Assembly: GCA_045636385.1 (NCBI GenBank)
Contig: JAZTXK010000048.1
Span: 1 to 64,000 of the forward strand
Length of the DNA: 64,000 nucleotides
Origin: CAG-390 sp045636385
GTDB taxonomy: Bacteria > Bacillota > Clostridia > Oscillospirales > CAG-272
Direction of reading: 5' to 3'
Positions 33,281 to 41,366 of the stretch are shown one piece after another (positions within the stretch are counted from its first letter, which is position 1; every line of letters begins with the position of its first letter). The notes below the pieces were generated by a model that searched no databases, was not told the origin of the DNA, and was given only the letters and a program-made list of their open reading frames with translations. Made by a program: the position numbers and the translations under genes.

Positions 33281-33549
33281 AGCAAAATTCCTTCCTTTCT
33301 GAGTTCCTCTCCCAGCCGCCGTCTCATTCGCATAAGCAGCATCTTGATCTTACCCTCGGAAAAACCGGTTCGGGCAGAGATATCTTTAACACTCTCCATA
33401 AGATAATAGCGCATAACAAAAACGGCGCGGTCTTCCTTTGCCTGCGAGTTGAGGAATCGGTTTATGACCTCTCCCGCAAGCGTTGATTCGTATTCTTCGG
33501 CGAGGGTGGCATTGTCGGCAAGATCGAAGATCAGCTCGTCGCTGATCAC
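33277..33549 (-). CDS. Sigma-70 region 4 half of an interrupted ECF factor (module iii)
   Basis: 90 aa beginning with GTG immediately after the in-frame TAG of the upstream half. Contains the region-4 helix-turn-helix (DRAVFVMRYYLMESVKDISA, then GKIKMLLMRMRRRLGEEL, ending KEGILL), aligned end to end with residues about 100-185 of the intact factor at 26304. GGAGG lies 10 bases before the GTG, so separate translation or reinitiation is possible. Otherwise this is the 3' part of a pseudogene broken by one amber codon. Confidence 0.6.
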   Translation of the reverse strand: MISDELIFDLADNATLAEEYESTLAGEVINRFLNSQAKEDRAVFVMRYYLMESVKDISARTGFSEGKIKMLLMRMRRRLGEELRKEGILL

Positions 33550-33834
33550 CTACACGTTGCCTCCGCGCTTCCCTGCGGCATCCCGACGAAGTCTGTCTAT
33601 CGCGCGGCTCCGGATTATCGCAGCGATATAAGCCTTCAGGTCGAGGGGGCGTTCCGGCGGAATACGGCGCCAAAGCTCGAGAAGCGTGTCATTGAAGCAC
33701 TCCTCACGGTCCTCACGCCGGGAAAGGAAGTTTTCGGCAAGGTGCATGCAAAGCTTGCCGTACTTTTTCGTTACCTCGGAAAGACACGCCTCGTCGCGGG
33801 CAAAAAAGAGTTCGATAATTCTGTTGTCGTCCAT
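33550..33834 (-). CDS. Sigma-70 region 2 half of an interrupted ECF factor (module iii)
   Basis: 94 aa with a strong AAAGGAGG upstream. It has the full region 2: EVTKKYGKLCMHLAENFLSR, REDREECFNDTLLELWRRIP and LKAYIAAIIRSRAIDRLR. It stops at TAG in the linker between regions 2 and 4; the frame continues directly in the next ORF. Either a nonsense mutation, readthrough, or a genuine two-piece sigma factor. Flanked downstream by the intact LRR anti-sigma-like gene, which argues against long-standing decay. Confidence 0.65.
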   Translation of the reverse strand: MDDNRIIELFFARDEACLSEVTKKYGKLCMHLAENFLSRREDREECFNDTLLELWRRIPPERPLDLKAYIAAIIRSRAIDRLRRDAAGKRGGNV

Positions 33835-33943
33835 TGTTTTTGCCTCCTTTCATCCTATAAGACGAATTCTTCGCGCCACAGGTAACGGAATTTTGCAATT
33901 TTATTATAACATAACACAAATTTTTTGTCAATAAACAAAAAAC

Positions 33944-33965
33944 TGCCGACCCCGCGGGGTCGGCA
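33944..33965 (-). terminator. Terminator of the HemL-like operon
   Basis: Perfect 22-bp palindrome TGCCGACCCC-GC-rich centre, followed on the minus strand by a T-run. Confidence 0.85.
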
Positions 33966-33972
33966 AAGGTTT

Positions 33973-35220
33973 TTAATGTCTCTTTCTCACAACCGCAAAG
34001 GCTTCCTCGGCGATATCGACGGTCTCGGCGATATCGGCATCGGTGAGGGCGGCGTTGATGAAGTGGTTGTGGTGGTTGGTGAAGAATACTCCGCGCTTTA
34101 CGCACTCGGCGATCCACTCCTGATGGAGCATCAGCGTGGGGTCGTCGGCTATGCGGAGATAGAAGAGCGAGGGCGCGCCCGTGACGCGAAGGTCGAAGCC
34201 GTTGCGCTCGCCCGCGGCGATGAGTCCCGATTTCAGCTTTTCGCCCTTCTCGATGAGGGTGCGCGGCATATCGAGGCGCTTCATCTTGTTGATACAAGCG
34301 ATTCCCGCGGCGAACGGGACGGCGGAGAGCCAATAGCTGCCCGTGTAGGACATACCCGAAACGGTGTTTTTGAGGAAATTCTTGCCGCAGAGTGCGGAGA
34401 CGTTATATCCGTTTGCAAGTGCCTTGCAGAAGCAGATGAGATCCGCTTCAAAGCCGAAATAGTGATCCGAGCCCGCGATATCGAGTCGGAATCCCGCGCG
34501 GACATCGTCAACGACGAGAACCGTGCCGTTTTCGGTGCACATTTTGCGCACCTCCTGCCAGAATCCTTCGGCGGGCATCACGTTATCCATAAAGTTGCCG
34601 TGCATATAGGGCTGTGAGATGACGGCAGCGATCTGTCCCTCGTTTTCCTTGAAGACACGGCGCAGTCCGTCGAGATCGTTCCAATTGACGTAGATATTGT
34701 GCATTACGTCCTCTTCGATGACGCCCGCGTAGTCGATCTTCTGTGTCCAGGGCGCGACGCCGTGGTAATATCCCTTGAAAAAGACGATCTTTTTGCGATG
34801 TGTATACGCTCTCGCGGTCATGACGGCGAGGGTGGTAACGTCGTTTCCGTTCTTCGCGAAGAACGCCCAATCGGCACTTGCGACGGTATCGACAAGCAAT
34901 TCCGCAAACTCCACCATCTTGGTCGAGGGGAGGGTGGTGCAGTCGCCGAGTGCTCTCTGCTCTGCCGCCGCGGCATCGACGTCGGGATCATTGTAGCCGA
35001 GAACGTTCGGACCGTAAGCGCACATATAGTCGATAAAGCGGTTGCCGTCAAGGTCCCAGACGTATGTTCCCTCTGCCTTCGAGGAGAAGAAGGGGAATGC
35101 TTCGACGGGAGTGTAGCATCCCTCGGCGGGGCCGAGATGACCGTAGATGCCCGAGGGAATGACCTTCATCGCGCGGGCAAACGCCTCGCGGCTTTTATCG
35201 TAAGTATAAGTTTCTCTCAT
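33973..35220 (-). CDS. Class III PLP aminotransferase, glutamate-1-semialdehyde aminomutase-like
   Basis: 415 aa. The fold resembles HemL: VIPSGIYGHLGP, DGNRFIDYMCAYGPNVLG, GYYHGVAPW and VLVVDDVRAGFR, with the PLP lysine in LICFCKALANGYN. HemL itself has GKVIGGG around that lysine, so this is probably a paralogue acting on another amino substrate, not tetrapyrrole synthesis. No other heme genes are nearby. Nine bp downstream of the SCP2-like gene, so co-transcribed. Confidence 0.85.
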   Translation of the reverse strand: MRETYTYDKSREAFARAMKVIPSGIYGHLGPAEGCYTPVEAFPFFSSKAEGTYVWDLDGNRFIDYMCAYGPNVLGYNDPDVDAAAAEQRALGDCTTLPSTKMVEFAELLVDTVASADWAFFAKNGNDVTTLAVMTARAYTHRKKIVFFKGYYHGVAPWTQKIDYAGVIEEDVMHNIYVNWNDLDGLRRVFKENEGQIAAVISQPYMHGNFMDNVMPAEGFWQEVRKMCTENGTVLVVDDVRAGFRLDIAGSDHYFGFEADLICFCKALANGYNVSALCGKNFLKNTVSGMSYTGSYWLSAVPFAAGIACINKMKRLDMPRTLIEKGEKLKSGLIAAGERNGFDLRVTGAPSLFYLRIADDPTLMLHQEWIAECVKRGVFFTNHHNHFINAALTDADIAETVDIAEEAFAVVRKRH

Positions 35221-35229
35221 AATTTCACC

Positions 35230-35985
35230 TCACGCAAGATAGAGTGCGACGCGGTCGAGGATTCTGTTGACGTTATCGACCTGCGAGATCATTCCGCCGA
35301 TGCGGACCTTGCCCTCGCCGACCGAGGCAACGGCGTTGACCTTGCCGTCGAAAAGATCGCGGGCGAGCTTGATATCCTCGAATCTCATAAACGAGGAAAA
35401 GCTTTCGGGCGCGGAGGGGAGGGCGCGGAGGACGTGATCCTTCGCCTCGATGCCGAGGATGTGATCGTCGCCGATGGCGAGCTTGATCACGCCGTCAACG
35501 ATATAGGATGCGCTCGCACGGCCGACCTTATCGACGTTTCCGATCTGCGCGATCGCGTTTGCGATCAAATGGAACATCAGAAGCGTGCTTTTTTCAAAGA
35601 AAACGGGATCCTCCAGTGCCTTTTCGTCAGCGCGGAGGTAGGAGGAGAGGATATCGGTCAGCGGCATAAACTTTTTGAGCAAAAATCCGATCTTCGTAAA
35701 TCCCTTCGAAGGAATCGGCGTGACCGTTCCGTCGATCATTCCGTTGAATTTTTCGGGGGAGGAAAAGGGCAAAATAATATTGCAGGAATCGCATTCCGCG
35801 GCAAACCACGCCTTGCCGCCCGAAAAGCAGAGTGCGCCCGAGGGTCCACCCTTGACGCGGAATCCGAGTGAAACCTTTTCATTCTTTATGAGCTCTTTTG
35901 CGCGCTCGTCAAGCTCGCAAAGATATGGAATACTGCCGAGGATGGCGTGGAGATTGATATAAGCGAGTGTTTTTGCATCCGTCAT
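35230..35985 (-). CDS. SCP2-like lipid-binding protein (tentative)
   Basis: 251 aa, soluble. The C-terminal half (LALGDDH-like LAIGDDHILGIEAKDHVLRA, then MRFEDIKLARDLFDGKVNAVASVGEGKVRIGG) resembles an SCP2 sterol-carrier fold. The N-terminal half has a GGKAWFAAECDSC segment and is unrecognised. Directly upstream of the HemL-like aminotransferase in one operon; perhaps it supplies or holds a hydrophobic amino substrate. Tentative. Confidence 0.55.
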   Translation of the reverse strand: MTDAKTLAYINLHAILGSIPYLCELDERAKELIKNEKVSLGFRVKGGPSGALCFSGGKAWFAAECDSCNIILPFSSPEKFNGMIDGTVTPIPSKGFTKIGFLLKKFMPLTDILSSYLRADEKALEDPVFFEKSTLLMFHLIANAIAQIGNVDKVGRASASYIVDGVIKLAIGDDHILGIEAKDHVLRALPSAPESFSSFMRFEDIKLARDLFDGKVNAVASVGEGKVRIGGMISQVDNVNRILDRVALYLA

Positions 35986-36079
35986 TTTATTACCACCTAT
36001 TATTTGTTGTATACAATTATATCATAAATAAATAATAAGTTCAAGTGACTACAGTTCAATTATTATTGATATTAAAAAA

Positions 36080-36105
36080 GCAGACTCGCTTGGAGTCTGC
36101 TTTTT
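36080..36105 (-). terminator. Terminator of the 36113 lipoprotein gene
   Basis: GCAGACTC pairs with GAGTCTGC, with A and T tracts on both sides, so it may work in either direction. Confidence 0.85.
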
Positions 36106-36112
36106 GGCTTAA

Positions 36113-37516
36113 TTAATTCACGTACCAATAAGGAACGACGATATCGAACTGCGGAATTGGCGTTACCTCTCCGGTGGCGATATTGATGCAGCAGGGTTGA
36201 CTGTCGTAACCTTCCAAATGCTCTCCGGTTTCGGGGTTGTATCTGCTGACTGTTGCAAAAACGTAATCGCCGTATGCGGAGATGATCTCCATATACGCCG
36301 CGGGGAGCTCGAAGATAACGTGATTATCCTCGCCCAAATAGCCGCATTGCCATATCTGCGCCGCGCCGGATGCCAATATCTTTCTGACCTCTCTGTTTAC
36401 CTCTTCCGTGGTTGCATTAGGATTATTTTCTCTGTACTTGCTTGCCGAGAACGCCTTTCTTTCTTTATGCTTCGTTTGATATGTCGTCAGTATACCTTTT
36501 TCTGTTACACATACTGGATTTACCAACGAATAATCAAATATTACTTCTTTTACCTCATCGGACTTCAAATCGTTAATGAGATACCCGTCGCTTATATAAT
36601 TGATAGTATAAGTACCTACAAGATTACTTGTTCGTATTTCCGGCTCCGACCGTTGATCTGTTCCGTTTTTAGTTAATGAAACAATTTCCCCGGTATCCAT
36701 ACGGAAATAAAATCTTTTATTTGAAACTCTGCTGAGCGACCAGTTCTCTCCTATTTCAAAAAGCTCTTTGGACGTATCTGCTTCAAAATCGTATTCATAT
36801 AAAAAATGTCTTGTTTTCGGCTCATAATCTGTAACAGATTGTCCTATTCCGGATTTGTATCCTGTATTGCTGTAATCCAAAACACTTTTCACCTTATAAT
36901 ACTTGCCGTCAAATGACATTCCGGCAGTCCATCTTTCAAGGATCTCTTGACCAAGATTATCTTCAAAAACAGTTCTCTTCTCTCCGGTTTTTAAATTATA
37001 CATAATTTCGGTATTAATCACACCGTACTCATCGTCCAGTGCTTGTATAAGGTAAACGATCCAATCTCCGAATATACCTTTAAACTTATAATACTCATGC
37101 GACCGTAATCCATATCCCAAAAGCATCGGACAACCCGATTCAAGAGAATGATTACATGACGGGTCAAGACAAGGACTCGAAACCGTCCCTGTAACAGGAT
37201 TGTACTTGACTATTCTGCTGACTTCAACATCACCGTATTTAGCGATTTTTTCACCAGCGGGGCTTGTTTTGTAGCCGATGATTCCCGTAGTAGTATAGGT
37301 TTCAATGTAAATCAGACACCCTTCGTATAATGTACCGGAATAAAAATCTCCCGTATGATAAGGCATTCCGATAGTATAGTACTCTTCTTCTAAATCTATT
37401 TCAGGATTCGCGGTAGTTTCCGAGGGAACAATCGGAACATCGTAAACCGATTGGCAGGAGGAGAAAAGGAATAGAATCGCTAACAGAAGACTTGCGAGTT
37501 TTATTGTGTTTTTCAT
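36113..37516 (-). CDS. Propeller-like lipoprotein (stand-alone gene C, module iv)
   Basis: 467 aa. Lipobox FLFSSC with Cys at 21. Motif C116-L-D-P-S-C121-N-H123-S...C129 follows VKYNPVTGTVSS. Repeats YNLKTGEKRTVFED, YDFEADTSKELFEIGE and INIATGEVTPIPQ, ending DIVVPYWYVN. It is closest to the 10622 protein. It lies directly downstream of the ECF/DUF4367 pair at 37677-38893 and behind a third copy of the TTGAA-N20 element. This supports a regulatory link between the ECF factors and this lipoprotein family. Confidence 0.85.
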   Translation of the reverse strand: MKNTIKLASLLLAILFLFSSCQSVYDVPIVPSETTANPEIDLEEEYYTIGMPYHTGDFYSGTLYEGCLIYIETYTTTGIIGYKTSPAGEKIAKYGDVEVSRIVKYNPVTGTVSSPCLDPSCNHSLESGCPMLLGYGLRSHEYYKFKGIFGDWIVYLIQALDDEYGVINTEIMYNLKTGEKRTVFEDNLGQEILERWTAGMSFDGKYYKVKSVLDYSNTGYKSGIGQSVTDYEPKTRHFLYEYDFEADTSKELFEIGENWSLSRVSNKRFYFRMDTGEIVSLTKNGTDQRSEPEIRTSNLVGTYTINYISDGYLINDLKSDEVKEVIFDYSLVNPVCVTEKGILTTYQTKHKERKAFSASKYRENNPNATTEEVNREVRKILASGAAQIWQCGYLGEDNHVIFELPAAYMEIISAYGDYVFATVSRYNPETGEHLEGYDSQPCCINIATGEVTPIPQFDIVVPYWYVN

Positions 37517-37566
37517 TTTTGTACCATCCTTTCGGGGAATTGTTTTTATTATTTTTTCCCTCTATA

Positions 37567-37600
37567 TATATGTACAGAAAAAACTCGTGATTTTGTTCAA
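37567..37600 (-). promoter_or_regulatory. Candidate ECF-dependent promoter, copy 3
   Basis: Minus strand TTGAAC (37600-37595), 20 bp, TACATATA (37574-37567), preceded by TTTTTTCAAAAAA as in copies 1 and 2. It sits between the DUF4367 gene and the lipoprotein gene, the same position as copy 1. Confidence 0.5.
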
Positions 37601-37676
37601 CTTTGGCAAAAAAATTAATGTTTTTTGAAAAAATTTTATTCTCCCCAAAACTACTATTTTGACTTGATTATAATTA

Positions 37677-38345
37677 TTATTTTTTCGCTATTCCGTCAAG
37701 TATCAGATATAATTCATCCTTTTCAATTTCCACACTAATTTTCAATAAATAAGAATACTTTTCATCACACCAAACATAATAATTATATTTATCAATCGTT
37801 TGACAATAAAGAATAATATCTTCACATTCAACAGCCGAATAGCTTCCGGATTCCGAATCCAATGTAAATTGCATTGTAGACAATACATCCTGCTCAAATA
37901 CTATAATATCTCCATAAGCATTTTTCCATTTATTTTGATTCCATATTGAAGATTCGTTATTCTCAAACGCTTCATACCCTTCAGGTACATATGTAAGCGT
38001 ATAATACTCTTCAATATTATCTCCCTTTTCCTCATCGTTGCTAACAAAATAACCTTTGATATAAGTGTCATACGTGTTTACAAAGAAATTTCCGATTTGT
38101 TCTCTGTATACGACAGCCACACAGCCGGCAAGGAGTATGGCGGCTGCAATTAGTATCGCGACAACTGTACGCCTTAACGCTTTGCGCTTCATATTCGGTC
38201 TTGTCACCTCAAATCCGAACGTTTCGCTCAACTTGCGGTAATATCCGTCGCTGCAAATAATATTTTCGCCACAAGCGGTATCCTGATCGATACGAAGAAG
38301 CAATCCTTCGCTCACCGCCTGCTTGAACATCTCTTTATTTGTCAT
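37677..38345 (-). CDS. DUF4367 membrane protein, probable anti-sigma factor (module iv)
   Basis: 222 aa. Cytoplasmic N-terminus (about 1-57), one membrane segment (about 60-80, VVAILIAAAILLAGCVAVV), then EQIGNFFVNTYDTYIKGYF and the DUF4367 hallmark YYTLTYVPEGYEAF. Homologous to the protein at 3998 with the same order relative to its ECF gene. It has no propeller of its own; the lipoprotein downstream may be the ligand-binding partner. Starts 2 bp after the sigma stop. Confidence 0.8.
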   Translation of the reverse strand: MTNKEMFKQAVSEGLLLRIDQDTACGENIICSDGYYRKLSETFGFEVTRPNMKRKALRRTVVAILIAAAILLAGCVAVVYREQIGNFFVNTYDTYIKGYFVSNDEEKGDNIEEYYTLTYVPEGYEAFENNESSIWNQNKWKNAYGDIIVFEQDVLSTMQFTLDSESGSYSAVECEDIILYCQTIDKYNYYVWCDEKYSYLLKISVEIEKDELYLILDGIAKK

Positions 38346-38347
38346 TC

Positions 38348-38893
38348 TTATTTCTCCTTCAAAGCTTCAAGAAGCTGTTGCTTTCCTCGTCTGAGTCTTG
38401 TATTAACGGTATTTATGCTCACGTCAAGCATTTTTGCCACTTCCGCAGGCTTGATCTCCTCAACAAGGCACAGATGCAAGGTCGTGCTGTATATCGGTTC
38501 AAGCCTTGATATGGCGCGGACAACGTTTTCGTATTCCTCCGCAATATTGATTGATTCAATAAAATCCTCATCGTTCGGAATCACGGACAGCACATCAAGC
38601 TCTTGCCGTTTCTTGTGATCTTCCAGTATCAAATAGCATTCGTTGACCACTACAGTATATAAATACGCCCGAATTTCTTTATCGGAACGATTCATATCCG
38701 GCTTTCCGTACCGAATTATTTTCATATATGCGTTTTGAACCGCATCCTCGCAATCCAAAGCAAAATTTTTATGATCATAATATTCCAATACTCTGCGCGC
38801 AGTTCTTAACATAAATCCATTATACCTTGCGTACAGCTTTCGAATCATCTTTTGATCTTTTTCATCAACTAACGTCAGCAAAAAAACAAGCAT
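38348..38893 (-). CDS. ECF-type sigma-70 factor (module iv)
   Basis: 181 aa. Region 2: YARYNGFMLRTARRVLEYY and CEDAVQNAYMKIIRY. Region 4: EPIYSTTLHLCLVEEIKPAEV, then KMLDVSINTVNTRLRRGKQQLLEAL. It pairs with the module i factor by sequence and by its DUF4367 neighbour. Predicted to read the promoter element at 37600 and perhaps those at 4774 and 9774. Confidence 0.93.
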   Translation of the reverse strand: MLVFLLTLVDEKDQKMIRKLYARYNGFMLRTARRVLEYYDHKNFALDCEDAVQNAYMKIIRYGKPDMNRSDKEIRAYLYTVVVNECYLILEDHKKRQELDVLSVIPNDEDFIESINIAEEYENVVRAISRLEPIYSTTLHLCLVEEIKPAEVAKMLDVSINTVNTRLRRGKQQLLEALKEK

Positions 38894-39025
38894 GGCGATC
38901 TCCTATCAATGTAAGTCTATTATACCATAGAATCGCTTTATTGTCAATCTTTATTCATTTTTGCGCTTTTATCTTGAATATTTATGCGCTTCGTGGTATA
39001 ATAAGGATAAATCGGAGGTGAAACA

Positions 39026-39961
39026 ATGTCTTTTCTTTATTTATTGGAAGAAATACGAAATCCCGTGCTTGATTTTCTGTTTTCGATCGTCACGCTTTGC
39101 GGCGAGGAAACCGTGTTTATGGCGGCGGGAATGATCGTCTTTTGGTGCATAAGCAAGCAGAAGGGGTATTATCTGCTCTCCGTCGGCTTTGTCGGCACCG
39201 TTATCAATCAATTTCTCAAAATCACCTTCCGCATTCCGCGCCCGTGGGTCAAAGATCCGAATTTCACGATAGTCGAATCGGCGCGCGAGGCGGCAAGCGG
39301 ATATTCCTTCCCCAGCGGTCACACGCAGACCTCGGTCGGACTTTTCGGCGGTCTTGCGCTGAAATTCAAGCATCGCGCCATTCGGATCGCCTCGATCGCG
39401 CTTTGCGTGCTCGTTCCCCTCTCGAGAATGTACCTCGGAGTTCACACGCCCGCTGACGTCGGCGTTTCCATCGTGATCGCGCTGATACTCATTTTTGTGC
39501 TCTCACCGATATTCGAGAAGGCGGAAAATTCGCCGAAGGTGATGTACTCCCTTCTCTTCTCGCTGACCGGAATCATGCTTGCATACCTCTGCTTTATGAG
39601 CTTTTGGCAGTTCCCCGAGGAAGTTTTCCACGTCGATAACGTACACAATTACATCTCGGCGGTCAAGAATGCATACACGCTGACCGGCTGTATGCTCGGA
39701 TTCCTCGTTGTTTACACCGTAGACCTCAAATGGATCAAGTTCAACACCAAAGCCGTATGGTGGGTGCAGATCATCAAGATCGTCGGCGGTCTTGCGCTCG
39801 TTCTTGCCGTCAAGGAGCTTATGCGCGCGCCGCTTGAAGCTTTTCTCCCCGCGAACACCTGGGCAAGAATGCTTCGCTACTTCCTTATGGTCATTATGGC
39901 GGGCTCGGTTTGGCCCGTGACATTCAAATATTTTGCAAAACTCGGAGGTAAAAAGGAATGA
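39026..39961 (+). CDS. PAP2-family membrane phosphatase
   Basis: 311 aa, multi-pass. The three phosphatase motifs are present: KITFRIPRP (about 67-75), YSFPSGHTQTS (about 92-102) and SRMYLGVHTPADV (about 133-145). It acts on lipid phosphates such as undecaprenyl pyrophosphate or phosphatidate. The C-terminal half adds several more helices than the minimal PAP2 fold. Overlaps the DUF5058 gene by 4 nt and starts a four-gene operon. Confidence 0.92.
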   Translation: MSFLYLLEEIRNPVLDFLFSIVTLCGEETVFMAAGMIVFWCISKQKGYYLLSVGFVGTVINQFLKITFRIPRPWVKDPNFTIVESAREAASGYSFPSGHTQTSVGLFGGLALKFKHRAIRIASIALCVLVPLSRMYLGVHTPADVGVSIVIALILIFVLSPIFEKAENSPKVMYSLLFSLTGIMLAYLCFMSFWQFPEEVFHVDNVHNYISAVKNAYTLTGCMLGFLVVYTVDLKWIKFNTKAVWWVQIIKIVGGLALVLAVKELMRAPLEAFLPANTWARMLRYFLMVIMAGSVWPVTFKYFAKLGGKKE

Positions 39962-40692
39962 CTTTCAATGTAAACCATCCCCTGCTCTTCGTCATCGTCG
40001 GCGCGATCATTGCGGTCGTTCTGGCGCAATCCGCATTCTTCCTTGCCCGCGCGATCAAGCGCGCAAAGGAGCTCGGACTCGGCGAACACATCAAAAAGAC
40101 GGTAATTTCCGCCGCAATCTTCACGATAGCGCCCGCAGTTGCGGTGTTGATCGGCGTCGTTGCGCTCTCGAAGAGCCTTGGCATCCCTCTCCCTTGGCTT
40201 CGCCTTTCGGTAATCGGCTCGATCACTTACGAGACCGTCGCGGCGGGCAATGCGCTTGAAGCCGCAAATATGAGCGCGGGCACGACAGTTGCCGATCCCT
40301 CGATCTACATCACGATCGCGTGGGTAATGACCGTCGGCATCGCCGCGGGACTCATCCTCGTTCCCTTCGTCACCAAAAAGCTTCAGAGCGGACTTGCCAA
40401 GGTCGGTATGAAGGACAAAAAGTGGGGCGAGATCTTCAATAACGCTATGTTCCTCGGTATGATATCGGCATTCCTCGGCTACGTTTTCTGCGACGTCGGA
40501 CTTATCGCAAAGGGCGACACCTCGGGACTGATTCCCGTCTGCGTAATGGCGACCTCGGCGGTCGTTATGGCGATCTGCGGTACTATCGCGACGAAATGTA
40601 AGATTCGCTGGCTGACCGACTACGCTCTTCCGATGAGCCTTATCGCGGGAATGGCTTCGGCAATTCCCTTCACTATGCTTTTAGGAGGTTAA
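39958..40692 (+). CDS. DUF5058 family membrane protein
   Basis: 244 aa, five or six helices. I recognise the NHPLLFVIVGAIIAVVLAQS start and the SVIGSITYETVAAGNALEA segment as DUF5058-like. The family is widespread in Clostridia next to the gene type that follows here; function unknown, with two-component transport plausible. Coupled to PAP2 by ATGA and 4 bp before the next gene. Confidence 0.78.
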   Translation: MTFNVNHPLLFVIVGAIIAVVLAQSAFFLARAIKRAKELGLGEHIKKTVISAAIFTIAPAVAVLIGVVALSKSLGIPLPWLRLSVIGSITYETVAAGNALEAANMSAGTTVADPSIYITIAWVMTVGIAAGLILVPFVTKKLQSGLAKVGMKDKKWGEIFNNAMFLGMISAFLGYVFCDVGLIAKGDTSGLIPVCVMATSAVVMAICGTIATKCKIRWLTDYALPMSLIAGMASAIPFTMLLGG

Positions 40693-40696
40693 AGAT

Positions 40697-41365
40697 ATGA
40701 AAAACACTAACCTTTCATATATGGAAAGCGTCCATAAGTACGGACGCATCTGGGGCATCGCGGTTGCCTGCGTGCTTTTCGCCTTTCCGCTCTCCCTTTC
40801 GCTGATCTTCTCTACCGCACCCGACCTCGGCGTGCTTCTCAAGGGTATTTTCGCAACCGCACCGATGTACTGGGCTGTCGGAATCGTTGAGATCTTCACC
40901 TACGTTCCTATGCTCGGCGCGGGCGGCACCTACCTCTCCTTCATCACGGGCAATATCTCGAACCTCAAGCTCCCCTGCGCCATTGACGCTATGGAGCGCG
41001 CGGGCGTTAAGGCTTCCGACGAGGAAGGCGAGGTCATTTCCACCATCGCGATCGCGGTTTCGAGCATCGTGACCACACTCATTATCATCATCGGCGTTAT
41101 CTGCATCGTTCCGCTGACGCCCGTTCTTGAATCCCCCGTTCTCGTTCCCGCGTTCGATATGATCCTACCCGCGCTCTTCGGCGGTCTTGCGGTAGTTTTC
41201 ATTTCGAAGAACCTCAAGCTCTCGATCGCGCCCATCATCCTGATGCTCGCGCTCTTCATCTTCGTTCCCGCGCTCAACGCATCGACCGTCGGCATTATGG
41301 TTCCCGTCGGAGTCGTTTTCACCGTCATCGTCGCGCGCATCCTCTACAAGAAGGGAGCGCTTTGA
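40697..41365 (+). CDS. Integral membrane protein, DUF5058 partner
   Basis: 222 aa with about six membrane helices. The VPMLGAGGTYLSFITGNISNLKLPCA segment, conserved-looking and Gly-rich, sits where a re-entrant or substrate site could be. Always-adjacent pairing with DUF5058 proteins suggests a heteromeric transporter. Followed 1 bp later by an M20 peptidase, so the transported solute may be a peptide or N-acyl amino acid. Family not named. Confidence 0.72.
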   Translation: MKNTNLSYMESVHKYGRIWGIAVACVLFAFPLSLSLIFSTAPDLGVLLKGIFATAPMYWAVGIVEIFTYVPMLGAGGTYLSFITGNISNLKLPCAIDAMERAGVKASDEEGEVISTIAIAVSSIVTTLIIIIGVICIVPLTPVLESPVLVPAFDMILPALFGGLAVVFISKNLKLSIAPIILMLALFIFVPALNASTVGIMVPVGVVFTVIVARILYKKGAL

Positions 41366-41366
41366 T

